This document shows, piece after piece, positions 26,236 to 34,789 of a stretch of 64,000 nucleotides of DNA. Every line of letters starts with the position of its first letter. Positions within the stretch are counted from its first letter, which is position 1. The notes under the pieces were generated by a model. That model had not been told where the DNA came from. It was given only the letters and a program-made list of their open reading frames with translations, and searched no databases. The DNA is from Paludibacteraceae bacterium. GTDB lineage: Bacteria > Bacteroidota > Bacteroidia > Bacteroidales > Paludibacteraceae. Made by a program: the position numbers and the translations under genes. The stretch is from the NCBI GenBank assembly GCA_024401535.1, contig JAKSKX010000003.1, positions 121,300-185,299 on the forward strand, read 5' to 3'.

Positions 26236-28074
26236 TTACTTTTTACGCTTCGAAGTGTATGTAGAGGAAGGTCTCTGCTTATATTTTGGGCGATCTCCCA
26301 CACTCCATACCTCGTCATAATCCCATCCGGCATTCATCGTCATAGCCTTATGATAGAACCAAACTTCCTCTGGTTTGTGACCTAACTTAAAGTCTCCGGA
26401 ATCCCACTTGTCGTTAGCATTCTCATCTTTCCACAACGAAACCGCATAAGTGCCAGGCTTCAAATTCTTGAACACAACAACAGTTTGGCCTGCATCAAGC
26501 TTCGTTCTGTATTCCACCTTATCGTTTTGAATCAACTCCATGAACAGAGTTCCCGAAGGTCTATTCTCAAGAGTCAGCTTGAAGTTGGAATACTCATCGA
26601 CTGTCTTCATACGGAATCTCAAGTTCAATGAATCATTCGGATGCCCGTATATGTTGTGAATCACACCAGAATCTGCCTTTACAACATAGGACTTACCTGA
26701 CTCCCAATTTCCATCCATAATGAACTCCTTCTTCCCTTCCTTTGCAGAAACTGTGAAAGGTATGGCCTTCCTTGTTGTATCGTCTTTGGCGTAAACTAAG
26801 AGCATTGATGGTTCAAAATCAGATACCGGCTTGTCGAATTTCACAACTGGCTTCTTTGCTATCTCTACTGCTCCGCTCATATCAACCTTCAACTTGGGCA
26901 CATCAGCCTCTTTCTTGGACTTTTTAGGCCTTTTATAGACCAAAGTCAGAGTATCTGTCTGAGGCTTCATCTCCTCAGTAGAATCCATGATGGCGTCGTA
27001 AGTCATTTCTAGCGACAGTGTATCGTTATTCACTAACATCGAATCTGTTAGATAATACGTCAGCGTATCAGTGGTTACAGACGCTTCAAGAACATACCAA
27101 ACGCTGTCCGAATTCTGTTCAAGCAGTTTCAAAGATGGCAGTTTAGGCTCCGAGTTATTGAAATATAGAGTAAACAGATAATCACTCTTCCTCTCCCCTT
27201 TTACAAACTCTTGCACAGGCATATATCTCTGAGACACAACAAGTTCCAAACTATCAGGATAATAACAAGGAGACATTCTGCACTTAACAGTATCAATCAC
27301 AAGTGTGTCAACTGTTGTGTCTATGTTATCCTTTCCCAGCAAAGAGTCTCTGTTGACCTGCCTGAAAGTTGTGTCGCACCTCTCTACCATTCTTTTATGA
27401 GGAGTTACAACTGTATCAAGCAAACCATAGTACTCTCCGGGACAATCGTACTTGAAGTTGCTGTTGCCATCCTCCAAGGCTACAATTCTGTACGGTCTCT
27501 CTTTCAAACCACGAAGCAGGAACCTTCCGTTAGCGTCAGTCTTGGCAACATGTTCAAGCACTTTGCCTGTGAATGTTGTATCAGTCCACTCAGTATATGC
27601 TCCGACTAGAACTCCTTCCATAGGAACCAAAGTCTGCGCATCCACGACATTTCCGGCAATAGTGAACGAGTCTATCTCATTTCCAGTAGAGAACTCGAAA
27701 TAATAGTTTCTCAAAGGGTTACCCTCGCGATAATCGACTATAGAGTTTGCAAAGTCAATCACATAGGTTGTATTCGATTTCAAGGTGTCCTTAAAGTCAA
27801 CAATTACCTTCTTTCCGACAGCCTTTATGTCGGGCTGCACATCGAACGGAGGAGAGACCACCACATTCTGCCCGTCCCTCATCTCGACATACTCGTCAAA
27901 AACAATCTCGACACGCTCTGGCCTAACCTTTACCTGACTTCTGGCAGGCTGGCTCTTTACATACGATGGCGGCATCATGTCTTTGGGTCCACCTTGAGGG
28001 CCTGCTCCCATATTTGCACATGAGACGAACAAAGAGAACAACACTCCAGAGAGAAGTGCCGAAACCAGCTTCAT
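26236..28074 (-). CDS. Large lipoprotein with Ig-like N-terminal domain
   Basis: The 612-residue protein begins MKLVSALLSGVLFSLFVSC, a lipobox with Cys19, followed by ANMGAGPQGGPKD. The first 130 residues form an Ig-like module of the type PSYVKSQPARSQVKVRPERV, IVFDEYVEMRDGQNVVVSPP, typical of Bacteroidota Ig-like lipoproteins. Residues about 140-220 look like a carboxypeptidase-regulatory beta fold (AGNVVDAQTLVPMEGVLVGA). The remainder is beta-rich with no recognised domain, ending in a basic tail. The ATG at 28074 was chosen over 28107 because it starts the signal peptide. It heads the run lipoprotein, WbqC, acyltransferase, TonB receptor. Confidence 0.8.
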   Translation of the reverse strand: MKLVSALLSGVLFSLFVSCANMGAGPQGGPKDMMPPSYVKSQPARSQVKVRPERVEIVFDEYVEMRDGQNVVVSPPFDVQPDIKAVGKKVIVDFKDTLKSNTTYVIDFANSIVDYREGNPLRNYYFEFSTGNEIDSFTIAGNVVDAQTLVPMEGVLVGAYTEWTDTTFTGKVLEHVAKTDANGRFLLRGLKERPYRIVALEDGNSNFKYDCPGEYYGLLDTVVTPHKRMVERCDTTFRQVNRDSLLGKDNIDTTVDTLVIDTVKCRMSPCYYPDSLELVVSQRYMPVQEFVKGERKSDYLFTLYFNNSEPKLPSLKLLEQNSDSVWYVLEASVTTDTLTYYLTDSMLVNNDTLSLEMTYDAIMDSTEEMKPQTDTLTLVYKRPKKSKKEADVPKLKVDMSGAVEIAKKPVVKFDKPVSDFEPSMLLVYAKDDTTRKAIPFTVSAKEGKKEFIMDGNWESGKSYVVKADSGVIHNIYGHPNDSLNLRFRMKTVDEYSNFKLTLENRPSGTLFMELIQNDKVEYRTKLDAGQTVVVFKNLKPGTYAVSLWKDENANDKWDSGDFKLGHKPEEVWFYHKAMTMNAGWDYDEVWSVGDRPKYKQRPSSTYTSKRKK

Positions 28075-28185
28075 GATTATATTTTTCTCTTTAAACAAAC
28101 TGTTCATTTCTTTACTGCAAACATTTTTCTACTTCTTTTTCTTATCAGACAGATACAAAAAAGCAGAACTAACCAATTTCGACCG

Positions 28186-28193
28186 CAAACTTA
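28186..28193 (-). promoter_or_regulatory. -7 element of the envelope lipoprotein operon
   Basis: TAAGTTTG on the minus strand matches TAnnTTTG. It would give an untranslated leader of about 105 bases. No TTTG is present at the expected -33 position. Confidence 0.5.
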
Positions 28194-28366
28194 CTATTTT
28201 TTATTATCAAAATGCACCTTTAAATGGTTTAATTTACAAAAACGCTATATTTTTTCACTATATTATTTTCATAATGGCAAATATGAACTCTTAGCAGCTC
28301 TTAATTTGTTATAGATATTCAAATAGTTAAATAATGTTAACAAAAAATAGAAAGAATGACAATTCT

Positions 28367-28397
28367 TTTCATAACTTTCCCTTTTTTACTATATTTG
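28367..28397 (+). promoter_or_regulatory. Promoter of the orphan gene pair
   Basis: TTTC (28367-28370) is separated by 19 bases from TATATTTG (28390-28397). A longer in-frame ATG at 28334 lies upstream of it, so translation should start at 28418. Confidence 0.7.
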
Positions 28398-28417
28398 CGA
28401 CAAATAAAACATCAAGT

Positions 28418-29023
28418 ATGGAATTCAACAAATCTTTTGAAGTAAAACACATTCCTTTAAGCGAAAGGGAAGATTGGTTTGAAAGAAACAACGTTTCGTG
28501 GTGGTCATTTACGCTAATCATCGTTTGCTTTGCGATAGTATTCTTGATAACACTATGCATATTTGATGGGCAGGATATAGTCACAACATCCCAAAAGCCT
28601 AAAGTTATAACTGCTATTTTAGTTATTGCAATATCATTAAGAGAATACTTTGACCGCAAAGGCAGGAAAAAGCTTACCACAATGTTTCTTATACATAAAA
28701 TTTCTTTTGAAGATAGGTACTGCAACATACATTTCACAGACGATAAAGACAAAGCGTTCAACATTAGAATTCCTATAGACAACTTTTCAATCAAAATCGA
28801 AAAGTCTGGAATAATAAGTGCCACAACAAAATATAGTTTTGATTCGCAATTATTGCTTTTTATTCCTAGCGGTCTAGAGAACGATAAAAATTATATTGGT
28901 GAAGACACCATCTTTTCTACAGTTTTCTACCAGTACAATATTTTGGGCTGGTCTCCAGAAAAATTTGAAGATGTAAAAAGGACATTTATTTCTATAAAGA
29001 AACAAAAATCGCAAAAGATATAA
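28418..29023 (+). CDS. Unrecognised two-helix membrane protein
   Basis: This 201-residue protein was not assigned to a family. A polar N-terminus of about 30 residues is followed by a strong membrane helix (WWSFTLIIVCFAIVFLITLC) and a second one (VITAILVIAISL) preceding the basic REYFDRKGRKK. The C-terminal 130 residues look like a mixed alpha/beta cytoplasmic domain with alternating hydrophobic strands. The layout recalls bacterial membrane proteins with a PH-like cytoplasmic domain, but this is only an inference. Base composition is more AT-rich than the surroundings. It is six bases before the next gene, so the two form one transcript. Confidence 0.7.
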   Translation: MEFNKSFEVKHIPLSEREDWFERNNVSWWSFTLIIVCFAIVFLITLCIFDGQDIVTTSQKPKVITAILVIAISLREYFDRKGRKKLTTMFLIHKISFEDRYCNIHFTDDKDKAFNIRIPIDNFSIKIEKSGIISATTKYSFDSQLLLFIPSGLENDKNYIGEDTIFSTVFYQYNILGWSPEKFEDVKRTFISIKKQKSQKI

Positions 29024-29029
29024 TCAAAC

Positions 29030-29791
29030 ATGAAGAAAACAATACTTTCAATATGCATTTCACTATGTTCCATAGTTTTCTCATTCTGTCAGGAAACATT
29101 GACTCTGGACCTTGCTTTCGAAAAGGCAAATTATCCAATATTCCCTTCTTCAAGGAAATGGGGAAGAAATTCAACGGAAGACCTTAAGGTCAGCACATCT
29201 TTCATGAAGAATAACTTTAACGAAGAATCTCTCAGCTATGATGTTGTAGGCTTCAATCATGATGAAGAGAAATGGATTACCAGAGGAACAGCAGAATACG
29301 AGTTTTCTATATATGAAGCATGGTTGTCAAAACAGTGTATGTGTTTTGTGATTGGCAGAACAGGTTACGAAGGGGATATGGATGCCGAGCCTTATCAAGT
29401 CTTTCTCTATATAACTGACCTGCATGGCAAACTGCTAAACAAAACACGTATTTTTTCGGAATCTGAACATGGTTGGCAATACTACCTGGACTATGTCATA
29501 ACAAGCGAGAACACTTTCATACTGTTCAAATATGGGCTTAATGACGACAACTACACATACGTCGATTATAATAAGAACTATAATAATGGGGACTATATAG
29601 AATCTTGCAGCCAGATCATCGACAAGACGAAACCTTGGGGCAAAGTGGATATTTGTGAATACTCGATTAAAAGCGACGGATCAATAGAAAAGGGGAAATG
29701 CTCTACAGTTCTGACAAAAGAAACAAACGAAGGTTCAAGATACAGTTTCTCTCAAATGGACGACGACCCAATGCTGAAATATAAGAAATAA
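29030..29791 (+). CDS. Unrecognised secreted protein
   Basis: This 253-residue protein has a signal peptide (MKKTILSICISLCSIVFSFC, then QETLTLDL). Cys20 sits next to the predicted cleavage point but the context FSFCQE is not a clean lipobox, so the protein is either a periplasmic protein or a lipoprotein. The body is rich in aromatic and acidic residues, with strand-like patterns such as VFLYITDLHGKLLNKTRIF. No domain was recognised. It pairs with the membrane gene just upstream, and a hairpin follows the stop. Confidence 0.7.
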   Translation: MKKTILSICISLCSIVFSFCQETLTLDLAFEKANYPIFPSSRKWGRNSTEDLKVSTSFMKNNFNEESLSYDVVGFNHDEEKWITRGTAEYEFSIYEAWLSKQCMCFVIGRTGYEGDMDAEPYQVFLYITDLHGKLLNKTRIFSESEHGWQYYLDYVITSENTFILFKYGLNDDNYTYVDYNKNYNNGDYIESCSQIIDKTKPWGKVDICEYSIKSDGSIEKGKCSTVLTKETNEGSRYSFSQMDDDPMLKYKK

Positions 29792-29801
29792 GATAAACAG
29801 A

Positions 29802-29834
29802 AAGGCATCCTGAACATAAAATTCAGGATGCCTT
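29802..29834. terminator. Convergent terminator hairpin
   Basis: AAGGCATCCTGAA (29802-29814) pairs with TTCAGGATGCCTT (29822-29834). It lies between two converging genes and has short A/T tails on both sides. Confidence 0.75.
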
Positions 29835-29838
29835 AACA

Positions 29839-30594
29839 TTATTTCATCTGCACAAATTTTGGCAGAACGATTTTCTTTATTTCGTCATCAACTGATTTTC
29901 TCGACTTCCCGAAACTCTTTTCAAAAAGCGCCCAAAATTTGGCAGAATGGTTCATTTCAACTGTATGGCACAATTCATGAATTATCACACTGTCAATCAG
30001 ATCCTTTCCCAAAAGCAAAGTCCAAATAGAAAAGTTTAGACTGCCTCGCGAACTGCAGCTTCCCCACCTTCCTATCGCATCTGTAAATCCAATAGTTTTG
30101 TATTGGAATCCGCATTTTTCAGCAAGTTCCTTTACCCTTTTAGGCATATATGACTTAGACACAGCCCTTAGAACATTTGCGCACGACTTTCGTAGAACTT
30201 CTAGGTATTCCTCATCCTCAAAGTCCATATTCTTGGGACAGTAGATTTCAAATTTGTTCTCATCCCCGTTTATTTTGGAAACAAACTTGTCGCTGTATTC
30301 CCCTTGTTTCAGCACAATTGGGTAAGGATAGGCTTCTATGACAGAACCTATTTCAAGCGGCACCCTGCGAGCTTCTTTCTGGAGATTCTTCTTGATTAGC
30401 ACTCTCAATTTTGGACGTAGGGATTCTATTGCATTAGCCAATTCAGAGAAAGATGTTGCAGAATTCGCCTTTACAGCAAGGCCGTCCTTTGTAGCGGAAA
30501 AACTAATCCTGCCATAGGAAACACGGGCAGAAAAGAAAACGAAGACAGAGCCGAACTCCTTGTCTTCGAAAATTTGGTCAGGTATTTTAGGCAT
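29839..30594 (-). CDS. YgjP-like metallopeptidase (M48-related, DUF45)
   Basis: The 251-residue protein carries a zinc-peptidase motif HELCHTVEMNHSAKFW, in which HExxH and a later His supply metal ligands, near residues 200-215. RWGSCSSRGSLNFSIWTLL just upstream is a conserved block of the YgjP family. The N-terminal half is variable and beta-rich. The family is cytosolic and its substrate is unknown. It is 11 bases downstream of the DUF2490 gene on the same strand. Confidence 0.85.
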   Translation of the reverse strand: MPKIPDQIFEDKEFGSVFVFFSARVSYGRISFSATKDGLAVKANSATSFSELANAIESLRPKLRVLIKKNLQKEARRVPLEIGSVIEAYPYPIVLKQGEYSDKFVSKINGDENKFEIYCPKNMDFEDEEYLEVLRKSCANVLRAVSKSYMPKRVKELAEKCGFQYKTIGFTDAIGRWGSCSSRGSLNFSIWTLLLGKDLIDSVIIHELCHTVEMNHSAKFWALFEKSFGKSRKSVDDEIKKIVLPKFVQMK

Positions 30595-30605
30595 TATCTA
30601 CCAGG

Positions 30606-31259
30606 TTAGAAACGGAACTTATAGCCAAGATTTATGAAGTATTTGTCCCTCTTGTAAGAATCCTTCATTTCGAAAGCCAATCCAAGACTATTGCGCTTGT
30701 CGAACTTATGGTCAATTCCGGCTGAATATCGAAGCATAGTAATGTCCTTCTCAAAAAAGCCGTAGTAAACTTCAGCAGAGACAAACGGATAGAGATGAGG
30801 CTTTTTCCATGTGTATTCAACAGAAAGCTTCATTCTCAAATACTGCTCAGGATTTAACTTATATTGCTTTCCATAGCTGTCATCCTTGATTGTAGTCTGG
30901 TACTTGCCGCGCAAAGCAAAGCTAAACTTGCCTGCCTCAGCCTCGCCAGTCAATCCAGCAGACAATCTATGGTTTAACAGACAATACGAATCCTTGTTAT
31001 ACACCAAGGCTCCATAAGAGACTCCACCTTTCAAATGCTTCTTCACCAACTGAAACGAACCGCTCAAAGTGGAGGCGAATCTGTCAAAGTGCATGAAATC
31101 ATTATCAAGTCTAACCTCCTCAGACAAAGAAAGCGCGAACTTCTTGCCGAACTTTTTTTGAATATCGACACCGATGTTACTGCCCCATTCCTTTTCCTGT
31201 GCGGAAGAGGTAAGTACAGACAATGATATAAAAAGCAATATTAAGCGAAAGAATCTCAT
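30606..31259 (-). CDS. DUF2490-like outer-membrane beta-barrel
   Basis: The 217-residue protein has a signal peptide (MRFFRLILLFISLSVLTSSA) and then a chain of amphipathic strands of barrel type, such as KFALSLSEEVRLDNDF, RLSAGLTGEAEAGKFSFALRGKYQ and FVSAEVYYGFFEK. It ends with a terminal Phe in FINLGYKFRF, the usual C-terminal signal for barrel assembly. The layout is typical of the DUF2490 family, whose function is unknown. The ATG at 31259 was chosen because a signal peptide begins there; the frame extends to 31301. A hairpin separates it from the DUF4956 gene upstream. Confidence 0.75.
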   Translation of the reverse strand: MRFFRLILLFISLSVLTSSAQEKEWGSNIGVDIQKKFGKKFALSLSEEVRLDNDFMHFDRFASTLSGSFQLVKKHLKGGVSYGALVYNKDSYCLLNHRLSAGLTGEAEAGKFSFALRGKYQTTIKDDSYGKQYKLNPEQYLRMKLSVEYTWKKPHLYPFVSAEVYYGFFEKDITMLRYSAGIDHKFDKRNSLGLAFEMKDSYKRDKYFINLGYKFRF

Positions 31260-31275
31260 CTCAAAAATAAATACA

Positions 31276-31305
31276 GACGGAGGACAAACCGAATTGTCCA
31301 CCGTC
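31276..31305 (-). terminator. Hairpin between DUF4956 and DUF2490 genes
   Basis: GACGGAGGACAA (31276-31287) pairs with TTGTCCACCGTC (31294-31305) with one mismatch. On the minus strand the downstream bases are TGTATTTATTTTTG, so partial termination or attenuation before the DUF2490 gene is plausible. Confidence 0.55.
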
Positions 31306-31316
31306 CATTGTGAAAA

Positions 31317-32000
31317 TTATTCCTCAGTAAACTGTTTTGCCTTGCGAATACCGTCAATTGTATTCACAGCGCCATCCTCGGTCTTGTAATACACCTTGAC
31401 AAAACAAACATCCTTCAAAAAGTTGATAGCTCCAATCTCGAACTTTACGATGTCAAGACCTGTACGAGCCTTTAGGTCTGCCATCATCTCGTCATGCTTG
31501 TCAGGTGTAATCATATTGATCTTGTCATAAGTGATTAGCTTGCAGTGGGTGTCTCCGATCAAGTTACTGCGCTCCATCAACCAAGCGACTGCGATGAAAA
31601 TAATGTTAGTAGCAAGAAGCTCAACCAAACTTACAGCTGTAGCAAGACCATTGATAACAGCAACTCCGATAATCATGAACAAGTAGCTCATCTCACGAAT
31701 TGCAATGGCTTCTGTACGATATCTTACAATTCCGAAGATTGCGAACAAACCAAGAGCCAACTCTATCTGCAACTTCTCATGACCAAGAAGATAGATAAGA
31801 AGGAACACTGTAACCGCAATCATAGTGAAGCAGAAACACCAGTCCTTTCTCTTACTGCGAGAGTAATACAACCATCCGATAATAGTGGAAGAGAACACCA
31901 TTGTAATTGCGAAACGCACAAGCATTCCTACCAATCCCTCAAAATTGATTAGATTATCACCACTCCACAATGCAGAGCCTAAAATTTGTAGTAAATTCAT
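31317..32000 (-). CDS. DUF4956 family membrane protein
   Basis: The 227-residue protein has about four membrane helices in its first 140 residues (IGWLYYSRSKRKDW marks a cytoplasmic loop, then VFLLIYLLG). The block ELALGLFAIFGIVRYRTEAI is characteristic of DUF4956. The last 70 residues form a soluble domain. DUF4956 genes are known to travel with VTC-domain genes, as here, where the VTC gene ends 41 bases upstream of this start. A role together with the VTC protein in handling polyphosphate or triphosphate is an inference from context. Confidence 0.85.
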   Translation of the reverse strand: MNLLQILGSALWSGDNLINFEGLVGMLVRFAITMVFSSTIIGWLYYSRSKRKDWCFCFTMIAVTVFLLIYLLGHEKLQIELALGLFAIFGIVRYRTEAIAIREMSYLFMIIGVAVINGLATAVSLVELLATNIIFIAVAWLMERSNLIGDTHCKLITYDKINMITPDKHDEMMADLKARTGLDIVKFEIGAINFLKDVCFVKVYYKTEDGAVNTIDGIRKAKQFTEE

Positions 32001-32041
32001 TATGTTTATACTTTAATTTTCTGATATTCAAATATAGCCGG

Positions 32042-32824
32042 CTATTCAGCATTACCGGAAGTTCTCACGAACTTGTCAATGTACTTAAGCTTCGCTTTGA
32101 ACCTGTTCTTTTTAACCTCGTCATCAGTCAGAACCATACCAAGACAGTACTTGCTGATACTCTTCTTCTGAATCCTGAAATTAGCCAAATAACTTGTAAA
32201 TGGGGAATAGACATTACCATCTCGCTTGACCTCAACAATGCAGAGTTCAGGAATAGTGTCCCTCTTTCCGCTTTTTTGGTTAACGAAATTTATATCCATG
32301 TCTATAGTAAGGCGCTCGGTCTTACCCTTGTTAACTAAAGTCACTCTATAGAAGCTATTCTGCAATCTGCCCTTGATGGCACTCATAGGGTAATTGGCTT
32401 TCTGAGAGATGAACTCATTAGCTTCCTCATTGTTTTGTATCTGCAAATCAGGAACAGTAATACGCACCTTCTTGGTTCTTCCCTTATTGCTCTTGTTCTT
32501 AATCTCCAAGAAAATAAGGTTACTTTCCACGTATTCACGAACACGAATCTTCTGTCTGTTCAGCTTACGATTATGATGAATTGTGTACATCATGGCATCG
32601 TCAGTATCAAAATACATGGTGCGATAGAAAGCCTTGCGCAAACCGTTATGCTTCTGAACAAAATAATCCACCTTAGCCATATCAAGAAGTTTAGGCAACA
32701 ACGAGACAGGAACAAGATATTTAGTATCTATTCTGTTCATCAGCTTGATGCCACTCATCTCGTCAAGCGAAATCGGGTCGAGCAACTGCAGTTTCTGATC
32801 TATTTCTGCTATCTCTGGAATCAT
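32042..32824 (-). CDS. VTC / triphosphate-tunnel polyphosphate polymerase-like protein
   Basis: The 260-residue protein belongs to the VTC branch of the triphosphate tunnel fold, which in yeast polymerises polyphosphate. Tunnel residues are visible in order as MNRIDTKYLV, RTMYFDTDD, QKIRVREYVES, FLEIKNKSNKGRTKKVR, DMDINFVNQ, IVEVKRDG and SISKYCLGM. No membrane helix or SPX domain is present, so the protein is cytoplasmic and would rely on the DUF4956 partner for the membrane. Its start codon directly abuts the stop codon of the YD-repeat-like gene upstream. Confidence 0.87.
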   Translation of the reverse strand: MIPEIAEIDQKLQLLDPISLDEMSGIKLMNRIDTKYLVPVSLLPKLLDMAKVDYFVQKHNGLRKAFYRTMYFDTDDAMMYTIHHNRKLNRQKIRVREYVESNLIFLEIKNKSNKGRTKKVRITVPDLQIQNNEEANEFISQKANYPMSAIKGRLQNSFYRVTLVNKGKTERLTIDMDINFVNQKSGKRDTIPELCIVEVKRDGNVYSPFTSYLANFRIQKKSISKYCLGMVLTDDEVKKNRFKAKLKYIDKFVRTSGNAE

Positions 32825-33232
32825 TTATTCAGTGATATATTCAATCTCCTTAATACTCTTTAATTTACCTGACGCATTGTAAGAAGTCTCCTTGATTCTC
32901 TTACCCTGAGCGTTATACTCAGTCACAGTCTTTTTGTCAAGTTTATTATACTCGTCGTACTTAAGCTCTGACACGCACTTGCCTTCAGCATTGTACTCGA
33001 AAGTCACACGCTCTTTCTGGGAGCCGTCAGAGTTGTACTTGATCTCTTCTGTCTTTTTACCATTGGCATCAAACTTGGACACCTCAACAAGGTAGCGCTT
33101 GCTTCCCTCTACCTTCCACTCTTTCACTTCCTTAATTTTTTTTCCGTCAAACGTCTTCTTCTGAGTAAAGGAAGGAGCCGCAACCGAAAGCATCACAATA
33201 AAGGCAGTGATAAACTTAATCAGTGATTTCAT
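32825..33232 (-). CDS. Small exported protein with YD/YwqK-like repeats
   Basis: The 135-residue protein has a signal peptide (MKSLIKFITAFIVMLSVAAPSFT). The mature chain consists of about five copies of a roughly 20-residue motif of the type F/Y-N/D-x-x-G-K followed by a strand, as in FDANGKKTEEIKYN, YNAEGKCVSELKYD, YNAQGKRIKETSYN and YNASGKLKSIKEIEY. This resembles the antitoxin-like YwqK or Rhs-type YD repeats, and beta-strand stacking is likely. Its stop is immediately followed by the VTC start, so the two are probably translationally coupled. No function is assigned. Confidence 0.7.
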   Translation of the reverse strand: MKSLIKFITAFIVMLSVAAPSFTQKKTFDGKKIKEVKEWKVEGSKRYLVEVSKFDANGKKTEEIKYNSDGSQKERVTFEYNAEGKCVSELKYDEYNKLDKKTVTEYNAQGKRIKETSYNASGKLKSIKEIEYITE

Positions 33233-33264
33233 GCTAAAAGTATTATATTAGGATAACTCTTCAA

Positions 33265-33996
33265 TTAATATGTACGGCCCTCTACAGGAGTCTTCAACAA
33301 AGTAATCTCTCCGGCCTCTCCTGTTGTAAATGTCTGAGGCTTTCCTATGATCTTTCCGTTCTTAGTTGTCTCATACTCACTCCAAACTGTATAGGTAGTC
33401 TTGGGCTCCAACTTAGAGAAAGAGAACAAACCGTTGATATCTGCACGAGAATCAGAAAATGACACATTGCCATCCTTCTGCAAATATATTCTTGCACCAA
33501 CTCCATCAACTGTATATTCCTTAGATGGATATTCAACCTCAACTTTGCCGACAACACCGCACTTCTCCGTATTCTTTCCGTCAAGCATATACAAAGACTT
33601 CGCCTTCACCTTTTCGTCTTTTCCAAGCTTAACTTCGGCCATTGCAACTGTGTTGTTGTCCCCAAGAACGTAAAGCTTATAATTGCCTTGCTTCAAGTAA
33701 TTGAACTCGTACTTTCCATTATAGGAAGTCTTCACTTTGTCGTCATAGATCTCACCTGACTCGCCATAGATTATGTAAACTTCTTCTCCGGCTGCCAATA
33801 CTGTATCTTTCACAAATTTACATTCCAAGTTAGGGAAAGCTCCTGTATAAGATATATTTCCGTCGTCTGTAATCATATAGACTTTGCCCCATACTGTTGA
33901 CTTTCCACCTTCTCCTTCCTCGTCTGAACACGAGAACAAAGATAAAGTAAAAACTGAGCAAAGTCCAACTTTGAATATGTTTCTAAAAAAATTCAT
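33265..33996 (-). CDS. Lipoprotein with two carboxypeptidase-regulatory-like folds
   Basis: The 243-residue protein has a lipobox ending FTLSLFSC (Cys23), then SDEEGEGG. The acidic run after Cys is the kind of sequence linked to surface export of Bacteroidota lipoproteins. Two Ig/CNA-B-like modules follow, with KTSYNGKYEFNYLKQGNYKL and RADINGLFSFSKLEPKTTYT. The pair is 30 bases upstream of the YD-repeat gene, and the run lipoprotein, YD, VTC, DUF4956 is probably an operon. Surface location is an inference. Confidence 0.7.
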   Translation of the reverse strand: MNFFRNIFKVGLCSVFTLSLFSCSDEEGEGGKSTVWGKVYMITDDGNISYTGAFPNLECKFVKDTVLAAGEEVYIIYGESGEIYDDKVKTSYNGKYEFNYLKQGNYKLYVLGDNNTVAMAEVKLGKDEKVKAKSLYMLDGKNTEKCGVVGKVEVEYPSKEYTVDGVGARIYLQKDGNVSFSDSRADINGLFSFSKLEPKTTYTVWSEYETTKNGKIIGKPQTFTTGEAGEITLLKTPVEGRTY

Positions 33997-34129
33997 TACG
34001 ATAAATTTCTATAAAGTAATATTTTGCCAGCGCAAGATACGAACTATCTCGCATTATATCAAATATAAATCAAAAAAACGCATCAAAAAGAGAGATTTGA
34101 CAAAAAAATCCCCATTATTGACACATTTT

Positions 34130-34720
34130 TCAACAACATTTCTCGGCAAAAATATTTTTCTCGACAATGCAACAGATGATGTGACCGATAAGAGTTTGGC
34201 ACTCCTGAATTCGAGGTGTATCCACGCTCGGAACCTTTATAACATAGTCAGCATTGTCCATCTTGCACTGCTTGGCTCCAGTTAGCGCAACCGTTGTGAT
34301 TCCCATTTTTCTGCACTCCGCAAAAGCTTCAACGACATTCATAGAATTACCTGAAGTAGAGATTCCTATGAACACATCTCCTGCCTTGCCTTGCGCCTGT
34401 ATTTGACGGGCAAACAACCTCTCGAATCCATAGTCGTTGCCTACGGCTGTGAGAATGCTTGTATCTGTAGTCAATGCTATAGACGGAAGACCAGGACGGT
34501 CAAGATAGAACTTGCTGACCATCTCTCCTGCCAAATGTTGGGCATCGGCTGCGCTTCCTCCGTTACCGGCGAACATTGTCTTGTTTCCGTTCTGATATGC
34601 TTTGGTGCAAACATCTGCAACTTCGGCAATTATATTCATAGTACGCTCGTCCGACAACAAAGACTCCTTTACACGCACAGATTCAGACACCTGTAGCTTT
34701 ACTATATCTATGCCTTTCAT
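34130..34720 (-). CDS. gmhA: Phosphoheptose isomerase-like SIS protein
   Basis: The 196-residue SIS protein matches sedoheptulose-7-phosphate isomerase, which starts ADP-heptose synthesis for lipopolysaccharide. Motifs are MFAGNGGSAADAQHLAGEMV (about residue 50), TDTSILTAVGNDYGFE and FIGISTSGNSMNVVEA. The His of AQHLAGE and the Glu beside it are the expected catalytic residues. The ATG at 34720 was preferred over an in-frame TTG at 34732. HldE-type genes are not adjacent, so the heptose pathway cannot be confirmed from context. Confidence 0.85.
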   Translation of the reverse strand: MKGIDIVKLQVSESVRVKESLLSDERTMNIIAEVADVCTKAYQNGNKTMFAGNGGSAADAQHLAGEMVSKFYLDRPGLPSIALTTDTSILTAVGNDYGFERLFARQIQAQGKAGDVFIGISTSGNSMNVVEAFAECRKMGITTVALTGAKQCKMDNADYVIKVPSVDTPRIQECQTLIGHIICCIVEKNIFAEKCC

Positions 34721-34730
34721 CTTCTTAAAC

Positions 34731-34771
34731 AAAAAAAGAGGTATAAGGATGTGTACTCCACCCCTATACCT
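34731..34771 (-). terminator. Terminator after metY
   Basis: On the minus strand AGGTATAGGGG pairs with CCTTATACCT, with a CTTTTTTT tail (34731-34738). It lies between metY and gmhA and overlaps the gmhA upstream region. Confidence 0.75.
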
Positions 34772-34789
34772 GTTTCTATATATTAGTTA

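Larger units (their letters stand above)
28075..28417. other. AT-rich divergent intergenic region
   Basis: This 343-base gap separates the envelope operon (minus) from the orphan pair (plus). On the minus strand TAAGTTTG at 28186-28193 is a good -7 candidate for the lipoprotein operon. The plus-strand promoter lies at 28367-28397. No reading frame or RNA fold was recognised between them. Confidence 0.65.
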
